From positions 1 to 11,754 of the forward strand of contig JAHZIU010000354.1 of the NCBI GenBank assembly GCA_022601315.1: DNA of 11,754 nt, read 5' to 3'. Position 1 is the first letter of the stretch; each line of letters begins with the position of its first letter. The DNA is from Betaproteobacteria bacterium. Its GTDB lineage: Bacteria; Pseudomonadota; Gammaproteobacteria; Burkholderiales; Nitrosomonadaceae. The notes beneath the pieces are model-generated. The model was not told the DNA's origin. It did no database searches and saw only the letters and a program-made list of their open reading frames with translations. Made by a program: the position numbers and the translations under genes. Positions 1 through 7,112 of this stretch are shown here, piece after piece.

Positions 1-216
1 AAGTTTTTCAAGTGTTCTAAGGATATCATACGACGCGCCCGCTACCATTCTTGGTGGATCTAGGTCTTCAATTCTGACTAACCATTCACCATTATTAAAT
101 TTTGCATCCAAATAACTGCCAATCGCTGCCACCAACGAACCGAAATGAAGTGGCCCGGTCGGTGACGGTGCAAAACGTCCGCGATAATTTGAAACAACTG
201 GTTGTGTACTGATCAC
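1..216 (-). CDS. gluQ: Glutamyl-Q tRNA(Asp) synthetase, N-terminal part (gene runs off the left edge)
   Basis: Reading the minus strand gives 72 codons starting at a GTG (214-216). They include [17 protein letters not shown] (about residues 12-28), which carries the class I synthetase HIGH-like motif as HFGS, then a GSYLDA stretch and [10 protein letters not shown]. The combination of [10 protein letters not shown] with EDLDPPR and a very short N-terminus is typical of GluQRS (YadB). This enzyme is a truncated GluRS paralogue that glutamylates the queuosine base of tRNA-Asp rather than tRNA-Glu. Full-length GluRS also has FAPSPTG but normally continues differently after the signature. The GTG is preferred because the first in-frame stop upstream is at 256-258 and the conserved block begins only 11 residues after it; no good ribosome binding site is visible. 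The catalytic C-terminal half, including the KLSKQ-like loop, is outside the window. Divergent from mpl. Confidence 0.88.
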   Translation of the reverse strand, partial: MISTQPVVSNYRGRFAPSPTGPLHFGSLVAAIGSYLDAKFNNGEWLVRIEDLDPPRMVAGASYDILRTLEKL

Positions 217-340
217 AGGCAGAAATTTGTGTATTAGGTGATAGAAAAGGCAGGTTCATTTATCTATAGATTATAATTCTAAACGCGTTCAATTTATGTT
301 TGATCTTTCTAACTCAAAATTTTAAAGGCTTATACTAATA
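217..340. promoter_or_regulatory. Divergent gluQ-mpl intergenic region with a TATAAT box
   Basis: This AT-rich spacer separates gluQ (-) and mpl (+). It holds TATAAT at 272-277, which lies within the symmetric ATTATAAT and so could serve either strand, and a 10-bp palindrome ATCTATAGAT at 262-271 directly beside it. AACGCGTT at 282-289 is another palindrome. I could not find a convincing -35 at 16-18 bp for either direction. A TATACT at 331-336 abuts the mpl start and would give a nearly leaderless transcript. Promoter activity here is expected from the gene layout, but the exact sites are uncertain. Confidence 0.3.
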
Positions 341-1732
341 ATGCATATTCATATACTTGGAATTTGTGGCACATTTATGGGTGGCATTGCTGCTATCGCA
401 CGAGAATCCGGCCATAAAGTTACAGGATGTGATAAAGATGTTTATCCGCCAATGAGCGCCCAACTTGAAGCGCAAGGCATTGAATTAATATCGGGATATT
501 CAACAGATCAAATTCAGCTTTCTCCAGATCTATTTGTTATCGGTAACGTTGTAACACGCGGCAACCCACTTATGGAGGAAATACTTAACCAGAACTTGCC
601 CTATATCTCCGGCCCACAATGGTTATCAGAAAATATTTTAAGAGGCCGCTGGGTGCTGGCCGTTTCGGGTACTCATGGCAAAACCACAACCAGCTCAATG
701 CTTGCCTGGATCTTAGAATATGCCGGCATGAATCCCGGTTTTTTAATTGGCGGAATACCCGAAAACTTTGGTATTTCAGCCAGAATTGGGAATATTTTGA
801 CTGCCAAAAACAAGCATATCGGTTGTCAACCAAATGAGGTTTCGCCTTTTTTTGTGATTGAAGCAGATGAATATGACACCGCCTTTTTTGATAAGCGCTC
901 CAAGTTTGTTCACTACCATCCCAGAACTGCCATATTGAATAATTTAGAGTTCGATCATGCGGACATCTTCCCTGATTTGACAGCTATTGAACGGCAATTT
1001 CATCATTTTATACGTATTGTTCCGAATAACGGACTGATTGTCTCAAATGGGCAAGATGAAAATCTAAAACATGTTTTATCACAAGGTTGTTGGACACCCA
1101 TCGAAGTATTTGGTAATGACAATGGCTGGCAATCTAAACCCCAGTCAAAAAACGATCTATCTGTTTATTTTATGCAAAAACACCAAGGCAATTTGCAATG
1201 GGATTTGTTAGGAGAACATAATCGTATGAATATGCTGGCTGCGCTCAGTGCTGCCCGCCATGCTGGTGTACCTGTCAAGACAGGCCTTGAAGCATTAGCA
1301 CAATTTAAAAATGTAAAGCGGCGCATGGAAACTATCGGCATTGTTAATGACATTACGGTATACGATGACTTTGCGCATCATCCAACATCCATTCAAACAA
1401 CACTAGATGGTTTGCGAAGTAGTGTTGGTAATGCAAAAATTATTGCTGTATTAGAACCACGCTCAAACACGATGAAAATGGGTATATGGAAAGATGCCCT
1501 GGCGGATAGTTTAGTAGAAGCTGATCAGATTTTTTGCTTTGCCAGCAATATTGAATGGGCGCGTTCTACGTTATCACCACTCGGTGATAAGGCCAATTGT
1601 TACGATGAACTGGCAAATTTAATATCAGCCATAGCAACAGTGAGCAAACCTCATGATCACATTTTGATCATGAGTAATGGTGGTTTTGGCAACATTCATG
1701 AAAAGCTATTAATAGCATTGAAGCAGCACTAG
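341..1732 (+). CDS. mpl: UDP-N-acetylmuramate:L-alanyl-gamma-D-glutamyl-meso-diaminopimelate ligase (murein tripeptide ligase)
   Basis: This 463-residue protein has the Mur-ligase layout. An N-terminal Rossmann-like domain begins MHIHILGICGTFMGGIA, and the ATP loop GTHGKTTT is at 110-117. The Mpl-typical EADEYDTAFFDKRSKF is at 174-189, and NNLEFDHADIF at 200-210. GEHNRMN (291-297), YDDFAHHPT (341-349) and EPRSNTMK (372-379) follow, and the protein ends with SNGGFGNIH. The GICGTFMGG start and EYDTAFFDKRSKF distinguish Mpl from MurC. Family knowledge: it ligates recycled tripeptide L-Ala-D-Glu-mesoDAP to UDP-MurNAc in the cytoplasm, so murein peptides released during growth bypass de novo MurC-MurE synthesis. 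Length and motifs are complete. The ATG at 341 starts exactly at the conserved block, although only a distant AAAGG (about 324-328) could act as ribosome binding site. Its TAG stop overlaps the apt stop on the opposite strand. Confidence 0.95.
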   Translation: MHIHILGICGTFMGGIAAIARESGHKVTGCDKDVYPPMSAQLEAQGIELISGYSTDQIQLSPDLFVIGNVVTRGNPLMEEILNQNLPYISGPQWLSENILRGRWVLAVSGTHGKTTTSSMLAWILEYAGMNPGFLIGGIPENFGISARIGNILTAKNKHIGCQPNEVSPFFVIEADEYDTAFFDKRSKFVHYHPRTAILNNLEFDHADIFPDLTAIERQFHHFIRIVPNNGLIVSNGQDENLKHVLSQGCWTPIEVFGNDNGWQSKPQSKNDLSVYFMQKHQGNLQWDLLGEHNRMNMLAALSAARHAGVPVKTGLEALAQFKNVKRRMETIGIVNDITVYDDFAHHPTSIQTTLDGLRSSVGNAKIIAVLEPRSNTMKMGIWKDALADSLVEADQIFCFASNIEWARSTLSPLGDKANCYDELANLISAIATVSKPHDHILIMSNGGFGNIHEKLLIALKQH

Positions 1733-2256
1733 TCCCCTTCAAATGCACATAAGGAATAAACTTTACAATCCATTTTCTCCAATCGCGCTCTACCACCAAC
1801 ATCTGGCAAATCAATCACAAAACAACATTCCACCACGATACCCCCCATATCCTGAATCAGCTTAACCGCTGCTTCTGCCGTACCGCCTGTTGCAATTAAA
1901 TCATCAATCAATAATACATGTTCACCGGGTTGAATTGCATCAACATGAATCTCGATCCGATCACTGCCATACTCAAGCTGGTAATCACGCCCTACTGTCT
2001 CTGCAGGCAGTTTATTTTGTTTTCGAATAGGTACAAAACCAAGCCCTAATTGATAGGCCACTGGCGCCCCAATTATGAAGCCACGTGACTCAATCCCTAC
2101 AATTTTATCAACTCTAACGTCCTGATACCGACTGGTTATTTCCTGAATGGTTGTACGTAACCCAATCGGGTCTTTTAAAAGCGTAGTAATATCACGAAAC
2201 ATAATTCCTTTATGGGGATAATGCGGGATAGTGCGTATACGAGATTTAATCGGCAT
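1729..2256 (-). CDS. apt: Adenine phosphoribosyltransferase
   Basis: The 175-residue protein matches type I phosphoribosyltransferases. The N-terminal IPHYPHKGIMFRDIT (10-24) is the APT signature, followed by GIESRGFIIGAPVA (54-67), RKQNKLP (78-84) and the PRPP-binding loop VLLIDDLIATGGTA (114-127). The enzyme converts adenine plus PRPP to AMP in purine salvage. The open frame extends 25 codons further upstream, to 2331, but that stretch runs through the hairpin terminator and has no family resemblance. The ATG at 2254-2256 puts the conserved block at the usual distance and gives normal APT length. No clear Shine-Dalgarno precedes it. The gene lies downstream of nirK on the same strand beyond a strong terminator, so it probably depends on its own weak promoter in the AT-rich 2257-2290 segment or on read-through. 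It converges with mpl and shares the CTAG at 1729-1732. Confidence 0.94.
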   Translation of the reverse strand: MPIKSRIRTIPHYPHKGIMFRDITTLLKDPIGLRTTIQEITSRYQDVRVDKIVGIESRGFIIGAPVAYQLGLGFVPIRKQNKLPAETVGRDYQLEYGSDRIEIHVDAIQPGEHVLLIDDLIATGGTAEAAVKLIQDMGGIVVECCFVIDLPDVGGRARLEKMDCKVYSLCAFEGD

Positions 2257-2290
2257 GATTTGATTTATAAACGATTTTTTTCTTACAAAT

Positions 2291-2325
2291 AAAAACGGCT
2301 TCAGCCAATGGCTGAAGCCGTTTTG
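2291..2325 (-). terminator. Strong intrinsic terminator downstream of nirK
   Basis: The arms 2292-2306 and 2310-2324 pair perfectly over 15 bp (core CGGCTTCAGCC/GGCTGAAGCCG) around a 3-nt loop. Read on the minus strand the stem is followed by TTTTTATTTG, a good U tract. It lies about 36 nt after the nirK stop and about 35 nt before the apt start, so it should end the nirK transcript and insulate apt. The A/T ends of the stem are symmetric enough that some activity on the plus strand is possible, but there it would only face the nirK antisense strand. Confidence 0.88.
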
Positions 2326-2360
2326 TAACAATACAATGGTTACACTAAATAAGTAAAATC

Positions 2361-3461
2361 TTAGTGATCCATTGCAGCACTTGCGTCAAAACCTTCAGGT
2401 GCTTTTACTTGTGTCATGAGATCATCATTCCACTCACCTTCAACATTCATATGAAGTGCGGCACCCAACAATACAGCTTCAATCAGGTTATGACTGAGGT
2501 ATACATATAATCCAGGCTGTTTGAATTCATACGCTGCTGCAACTGCAGAACCAGCTGGTACAAACCAGGTTTCTTGGCTGGTTAATGGTGTATCGCTAAA
2601 TGAACCACCGACCCAGTATAGATCAGCATGACCGCCAATCAAGTGCGGGTAAGAAGGACGATTAGCTTGTGAATGAATAAACAATACTTTCTCGCCAACA
2701 TTAGCTGATAATGCATTGTCACCAGTAATTGCACCAACAGCACCGTTAAATACGACGTGTGTTGGAATCAACCCTTTAGCCACTTCTAACATGTCGGCCA
2801 TACCTGCTGCAGGTACTGCGTATTCTTTGAAGTTGCCCTTATCATCTTGAGGCAGATAGAAATCTTGCTCACCAATATAGTATGCTTTGTCGTATGTGTA
2901 TGGCTTACCATCAGCGTCTTTCAGGCCATCACGTGGCAATACCATAATGGCACCGCTCATGCCTGAAATAACGTGGAAAGGAATCATAGTTCCACCTGGC
3001 GCACAGTGATATACGAATACACCTGGCTTAACAGCTTTCCAACGTATAACAACTTCTTCGCCCGGTTGTACCAAAGTTAATCCGGCACCACCTAACGCAC
3101 CTGTTGCAGAATGGAAATCCACGTTATGTGCTAATGAGCTTTCTTTTGGATTAGCCAATGTTAATTCAAGATAATCACCTTCATGTATAACGATTAGCGG
3201 GCCAGGAATACTACCATTGAATGTTAAACCCCAAACTTTTGCACCTGGAGCTACTTCCATTAATTTTTCAGTGGTTTCCATGCGTACTTGAACAATTTTA
3301 GGTCCGCCTTTTGCAACCTGATCATGTTTTGGTACAGCTGGTGGAGCCACCAGTTTTTGTGTTACACGTGGCAATTTTGAAATGTCTTCAGCTAACGCTA
3401 CTTGTGAGGCACCAAAACAAAGCAACCCTAGTCCAACAACTGCCTGAACAGCTTTAATCAT
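2361..3461 (-). CDS. nirK: Copper-containing nitrite reductase (NO-forming), periplasmic
   Basis: The 366-residue precursor begins with a Sec signal peptide (residues 1-24, predicted cleavage ALA|ED), followed by two cupredoxin domains. Numbered from the chosen ATG, type 1 copper ligands are His112 (AHNVDFH), Cys153 and His163 ([13 protein letters not shown]) and Met168. Type 2 ligands are His117, His152 and His324 (YLSHNLIEA). The catalytic Asp115 and His273 (PHLIGGH) are both present. The enzyme reduces nitrite to nitric oxide and works as a homotrimer with type 2 sites at the subunit interfaces. [11 protein letters not shown] and GEWNDDLMT are further NirK landmarks. An ATG four codons upstream (3471-3473) is in frame, but GGAGGGAG between the two ATGs is a fine ribosome binding site for the inner one. 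The gene stands alone, without partner electron carriers or other denitrification genes in the window, and ends at a strong terminator. In ammonia oxidisers NirK handles nitrite produced by nitrification. Confidence 0.96.
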   Translation of the reverse strand: MIKAVQAVVGLGLLCFGASQVALAEDISKLPRVTQKLVAPPAVPKHDQVAKGGPKIVQVRMETTEKLMEVAPGAKVWGLTFNGSIPGPLIVIHEGDYLELTLANPKESSLAHNVDFHSATGALGGAGLTLVQPGEEVVIRWKAVKPGVFVYHCAPGGTMIPFHVISGMSGAIMVLPRDGLKDADGKPYTYDKAYYIGEQDFYLPQDDKGNFKEYAVPAAGMADMLEVAKGLIPTHVVFNGAVGAITGDNALSANVGEKVLFIHSQANRPSYPHLIGGHADLYWVGGSFSDTPLTSQETWFVPAGSAVAAAYEFKQPGLYVYLSHNLIEAVLLGAALHMNVEGEWNDDLMTQVKAPEGFDASAAMDH

Positions 3462-3463
3462 AT

Positions 3464-3471
3464 CTCCCTCC
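3464..3471 (-). promoter_or_regulatory. Ribosome binding site deciding the nirK start
   Basis: On the minus strand GGAGGGAG sits 2-7 nt before the ATG at 3459-3461. It overlaps the upstream in-frame ATG at 3471-3473, which itself has no purine-rich sequence before it, so the inner start is favoured and the protein then begins MIKAVQAV, a normal signal peptide start. Confidence 0.75.
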
Positions 3472-3473
3472 AT

Positions 3474-3656
3474 AAATGATGAATTTTGCGCATATATTTT
3501 TTTGCGCCATTCTTAATCTGTCATTGCAATTAACATATAAATTGCATCGACGCCTGCCCTTCTGTTTAGAGCAAAGGGCGGAACGAGGACTATACACTTT
3601 CAGAGCGAAACTGTCTATTTCTAACTACTGTATATCGATGAATAATAACCCTAATT
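3474..3656 (-). promoter_or_regulatory. nirK upstream region with a 7-bp dyad (candidate operator)
   Basis: The non-coding gap between the antiporter stop and nirK contains a perfect inverted repeat TGCAATT (3525-3531) / AATTGCA (3540-3546) with an 8-nt spacer, about 65-85 nt upstream of the nirK start. One flank read on the minus strand gives GATGCAATTTATA, which vaguely recalls half of the NsrR consensus (GATGYATTT) but with an extra base. A second, weaker hairpin pairs CTGCCCTT (3554-3561) with AAGGGCGG (3574-3581), including one G-T pair; it has no following U run and so is a poor terminator. No textbook -35/-10 pair was found. A plus-strand open frame crossing this gap (3476-3712) has no recognisable features and is not called. 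Confidence 0.35.
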
Positions 3657-5639
3657 CTAACCTTGGATTAATCTTATTTCTGCCGCTGCAAGATTATCTT
3701 GCGTACCTCTGAGCACCATCACATCACCCGATTCAATACGTGTATCAGCCGATGGTAATAAACCGCGAATATTTCGTCGTCTGACTGCAGTGACTTCAAC
3801 AGATAAGCCCGATAAATCAAGTTCTTCTAATGTTTTATCTATTGCATCAGCACCAGGAATAATAGTCACTGTAAGCAAGCGCGGAAAGAAATGTTCGTTA
3901 CTTTCTTCCGCCTCATCGGAGTCCCCATGAAAAAATCCCCGGAATAAACTATAGCGTTTCTCACGAGTATCGCGAATACGACGTAAAATACGTCCAGTCG
4001 AAACATCTACAAACATCAAAGCATGAGAGGCAAGCATTAAACTGCCTTCCATTATTTCCGCCACGACTTCTGTTGCACCCGCTTCTTTTAACAAATCAAT
4101 ATCAGAATCATCTTTGGTTCGCACGACAACTGACAAATCAGGCCGAATTGCCCGTACATGATGTAAAATCTTTAGAGCGGAAACTGTGTCGGCGTAGCTA
4201 ATCACCAGCACTTTTGCGCGCATTAATCCGGCAGCAATAAGTACTTCACGACGTGCGGCATCGCCATAAACTACTGATTCACCTGCGCTGGCTGCTTCAT
4301 GGATACGTCGGGGATCCAAATCAAGCGCAATAAAGGGAACGGATTCCTGCTCCAGAATACGCGACATATTTTGTCCACTTCTGCCGTATCCACAAATAAT
4401 GACATGATCTTGTTCTGCCATTGTTTGTGCGGCAATACTGGTGATTTGTGTGGCATGATTCATCCATTCTGAACCAAAAAAACGCTGAACCACACGCTCG
4501 CTAAATTCAATAATAAACGGTGCGAAAAACATTGATAACACCATTGCGGCAAGCACCGGTTGCAAAATAGCATTTTCTAATAAACCGATTGCGCCAGCTT
4601 GCGCCAATAAAACAAAACCGAATTCTCCGCCATGTGCCAAATTCAGGCCTGTACGAGCTGCTACACGCTGGTCCGCACCAAATAACCGAGACAATGCTGT
4701 AATCAAAATTATTTTTAATATAATTAAAGCCACAAGAATTAATACCACCCAAACAAAATATTCGATGACGACTTGTACATCCAATAACATACCGATGGTA
4801 ATGAAAAACAAACCCAGCAATATGTCACGAAAAGGCTTGATATCATCTTCAACCTGGTAACGGTATTCTGTTTCAGAAATCAACATTCCAGCAAGAAATG
4901 CCCCCAATGCTAATGATAAGCCCGCTAATTCCGTGAACCATGCCAGACCCAAAGTTATTAGCAGCACATTCAAGACAAATAGTTCGGATGATTTCTGTCG
5001 CGCAACTAAATGAAACCATGGTCTCATCAGGCGTTGACCAAAATACAATATCAATGCAAGCACTGCTGCAGCTTTTAATATTGCGATCGTGAACATCATG
5101 GGGTAATCGGCTGTATCACTTTCAACAGTCGTTGCTAACACAGGAATAATAATAAGCAGTGGAATAACAGCCAAATCCTGAAACAGTAGTACACCAATGA
5201 CTTGCCTGCCATGCGGCGTGTTTTGCTCGCCTCGCTCTGTTAACATTTTAATTACGATGGCAGTTGAAGACATAGCCAATGCACCGCCTAACGCTAATCC
5301 TATGCGCCAATCCAGATCCAGCATCCAAGCAACGGCCATAACAATTAGAATCGTGATAACGACTTGCGACGTGCCAAAGCCAAATACGATGTTTTTCATG
5401 GTAACCAGTTTAGGTAAACTAAACTCGAGGCCGATACTAAACATCAGAAAGACCACACCAAACTCAGCCAGATGTCGCGTTTCCTCTGAGTCAGGTATCC
5501 ACCCAAGCGCATGCGGACCAATAATGACTCCCGCTAATAGATATCCCAACATAGGCGGTAAACGCAACAAACGAAACACAACAACAGCCAGTACTGCGAT
5601 TGCCAATAAAATGAGGACAGGTTGTAAAGAGTCAGTCAT
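3657..5639 (-). CDS. CPA2-family monovalent cation:proton antiporter (Kef/YbaL type) with RCK (TrkA-N and TrkA-C) domains
   Basis: The 660-residue protein starts with about twelve hydrophobic segments (residues 5-385). These include GYLLAGVIIGPHALG (32-46), FGVVFLMFSIGLEFS (60-74), GGALAMSSTAIVIKML (118-133), the ion-site motif LLFQDLAVIPLL with FQD at 153-155, and HGGEFGFVLLAQ (336-347). A cytoplasmic Rossmann nucleotide-binding domain follows at about 410-525, with GYGRSGQ at 417-423 and acidic Asp440 after the second strand. A TrkA-C domain ends the protein (about 585-657). This order matches bacterial KefB/KefC/YbaL relatives that move K+ or Na+ against protons under nucleotide or ligand control. 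GYGRSGQ resembles the KefC GFGRFGQ loop, but the C-terminal TrkA-C domain is more like YbaL, so gating by glutathione cannot be assumed. It is transcribed divergently from gshA-gshB, which makes a glutathione or electrophile link worth noting. ATG at 5637-5639; no clear Shine-Dalgarno. Confidence 0.9.
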   Translation of the reverse strand: MTDSLQPVLILLAIAVLAVVVFRLLRLPPMLGYLLAGVIIGPHALGWIPDSEETRHLAEFGVVFLMFSIGLEFSLPKLVTMKNIVFGFGTSQVVITILIVMAVAWMLDLDWRIGLALGGALAMSSTAIVIKMLTERGEQNTPHGRQVIGVLLFQDLAVIPLLIIIPVLATTVESDTADYPMMFTIAILKAAAVLALILYFGQRLMRPWFHLVARQKSSELFVLNVLLITLGLAWFTELAGLSLALGAFLAGMLISETEYRYQVEDDIKPFRDILLGLFFITIGMLLDVQVVIEYFVWVVLILVALIILKIILITALSRLFGADQRVAARTGLNLAHGGEFGFVLLAQAGAIGLLENAILQPVLAAMVLSMFFAPFIIEFSERVVQRFFGSEWMNHATQITSIAAQTMAEQDHVIICGYGRSGQNMSRILEQESVPFIALDLDPRRIHEAASAGESVVYGDAARREVLIAAGLMRAKVLVISYADTVSALKILHHVRAIRPDLSVVVRTKDDSDIDLLKEAGATEVVAEIMEGSLMLASHALMFVDVSTGRILRRIRDTREKRYSLFRGFFHGDSDEAEESNEHFFPRLLTVTIIPGADAIDKTLEELDLSGLSVEVTAVRRRNIRGLLPSADTRIESGDVMVLRGTQDNLAAAEIRLIQG

Positions 5640-5799
5640 GTAAAAAAGATTATTTAATAAAATTCAAGAAATTAGAGCTCCCAAATCAGAACTTGAGACA
5701 GCACAAGATTTGCGATTGTCGCATATTTACTATTTTTCACAACAAAAACGCCATGCGACATAGTGCTATAATGACGTTCATTAAATATATTTCAAAGTA
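5640..5799. promoter_or_regulatory. Divergent antiporter-gshA regulatory region with an 8-bp dyad and extended -10
   Basis: The 160-bp gap carries the perfect inverted repeat TGTCGCAT (5717-5724) / ATGCGACA (5753-5760), arms 36 bp apart centre to centre. Immediately after the right arm lies TGCTATAAT (5764-5772), an extended -10 directed at gshA that predicts a start near 5779 and a leader of about 20 nt. TTCACA at 5736-5741 is a good -35 by sequence but too far away (25 bp). The right arm would overlap the expected RNA polymerase footprint, as an operator or spaced pair of half-sites might. A promoter for the antiporter is presumed in the AT-rich 5640-5690 part, but none is convincing. Confidence 0.5.
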
Positions 5800-7104
5800 A
5801 TGCCTGTACCTCAACTCTCAACCGCTCTACGCGGACCAATTCTTGATTTAGAGAATCGAATTATCACTGCGATGCCGACGATCGAGCATTGGTTACGCGG
5901 CAAATGGCGTAGCCATTCTATACCCTTCTACTGTTCAGTGGATTTACGTAACAGCGGCTTCAAGTTGGCGCCGGTCGATACGAATTTATTTCCAGGCGGC
6001 TTTAATAATCTCAATCCTGAATTTATGCCGATATGTGTACAAGCAATGATGAGTGCGGTGGAAAAAATATGCCCGGATGCACACAGTTTATTATTGATCC
6101 CCGAGAATCATACGCGCAACCTTTTTTATTTGCAGAATGTTGCAACATTGCAAAGCATTATGCAGCATGCCGGATTAAATGTGCGCGTTGGCTCGTTACT
6201 CCCTGAAATAAAAACAGCGACAGCTATTGATCTCCATGACGGCAATACAATTACGCTCGAACCGATAATCCGCACAAATAATAAAATCAGTGTTGCCAAT
6301 TTTGATCCATGTGCCATATTGCTTAATAATGATTTGACGACAGGTATCCCGGAAATTTTACAGGATTTGGATCAGGCTATTATTCCTCCATTGCATGCAG
6401 GCTGGGCAACACGGCGTAAATCAAACCATTTTTTAGCTTATGACAAGGTGGCCAACGAGTTTGCTGATTTAATCGGTATTGACCCCTGGCTGATCAATCC
6501 GCGCTTTGCTTCATGTGGAGAAATCAATTTTCGGGATAAAAGTGGAGAAGATTGCGTTGCTGGCGCCACCGACAGAATTCTATCAATAATCAAAGAAAAA
6601 TACGCACAGTACGGTGTTAAGGAAGATCCTTTTGTCATTGTAAAAGCCGATGCAGGAACTTATGGTATGGGCATCATGACAGTAAAAGATGGCGCAGATG
6701 TGTATTCATTAAATCGCAAACAGCGCAATAAAATGGCCGTGGTAAAAGAAGGCTCACAAGTGTCAAATGTTCTGGTACAAGAAGGTGTGTATACATTTGA
6801 AACCATCAATGAAGCTGTCGCAGAACCTGTTATCTATATGATTGACAGGCATGTTGTTGGTGGATTTTATCGCGTACATACCGGGCGTGGTATTGACGAA
6901 AATTTAAATGCGCCTGGTATGCATTTTGTCCCATTAGCATTTGAATCAACTTGCTTATTACCGAGTTGTGCTGCACAGCCTGATTGCATTCCAAACCGGT
7001 TTTACGCTTATGGTGTCGTCGCCCGATTAGCCTTATTAGCTGCAGCCGTCGAACTAGAATTAGCGCCGCAGAATCTAGCTTCTCATGAGGCTATATCCGC
7101 CTAA
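5800..7104 (+). CDS. gshA: Glutamate-cysteine ligase, ferrooxidans/proteobacterial GshA type
   Basis: The 434-residue protein matches the distinct GshA family first typed from Acidithiobacillus, not the E. coli-type enzyme. Landmarks are SVDLRNSGFKLAPVDTN and FPGGFNNL (46-71), PPLHAGWATRRKSNHF (196-211), and a glycine-rich ATP-binding stretch VKADAGTYGMGIMTV (281-295). LVQEGV (325-330), GGFYRVH (354-360) and ENLNAPGMHFVPL (367-379) follow. It catalyses ATP-dependent joining of L-glutamate and L-cysteine through the gamma-carboxyl group, the first step in glutathione synthesis, in the cytosol. The start at 5800 follows a probable extended -10 by about 28 nt; there is no strong Shine-Dalgarno. 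gshB begins 8 nt after its stop, so both steps are made together. Length is normal for the family and all visible blocks are intact. Confidence 0.92.
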   Translation: MPVPQLSTALRGPILDLENRIITAMPTIEHWLRGKWRSHSIPFYCSVDLRNSGFKLAPVDTNLFPGGFNNLNPEFMPICVQAMMSAVEKICPDAHSLLLIPENHTRNLFYLQNVATLQSIMQHAGLNVRVGSLLPEIKTATAIDLHDGNTITLEPIIRTNNKISVANFDPCAILLNNDLTTGIPEILQDLDQAIIPPLHAGWATRRKSNHFLAYDKVANEFADLIGIDPWLINPRFASCGEINFRDKSGEDCVAGATDRILSIIKEKYAQYGVKEDPFVIVKADAGTYGMGIMTVKDGADVYSLNRKQRNKMAVVKEGSQVSNVLVQEGVYTFETINEAVAEPVIYMIDRHVVGGFYRVHTGRGIDENLNAPGMHFVPLAFESTCLLPSCAAQPDCIPNRFYAYGVVARLALLAAAVELELAPQNLASHEAISA

Positions 7105-7112
7105 TCAATACA

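Noticed and set aside
2257..2331. Longer apt start adding 25 residues
   Set aside because: The extension is encoded by the nirK terminator hairpin and has no APT similarity; the inner ATG gives the normal length.
3525..3546. Canonical NsrR box
   Set aside because: Alignment to the 11-1-11 consensus matches only about half of the informative positions, so it is reported as a dyad of unknown partner rather than as an NsrR site.
3554..3581. Intrinsic terminator for the antiporter gene
   Set aside because: The hairpin is short with a 12-nt loop and no U run follows on the minus strand.
3476..3712. Plus-strand 78-codon frame spanning the nirK upstream gap
   Set aside because: It overlaps the antiporter 3' end antisense, lacks a ribosome binding site and has no recognisable motifs; the gap is better explained as a promoter region.
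5197..5643. Plus-strand 148-codon frame
   Set aside because: It is entirely antisense to the highly hydrophobic start of the antiporter gene, has biased composition rich in Thr, Asn and Arg, and no domain is visible.
5736..5772. TTCACA as the -35 of the gshA promoter
   Set aside because: The spacer to TATAAT would be 25 bp, too long for a sigma-70 promoter; the extended TGC before TATAAT explains activity without a -35.
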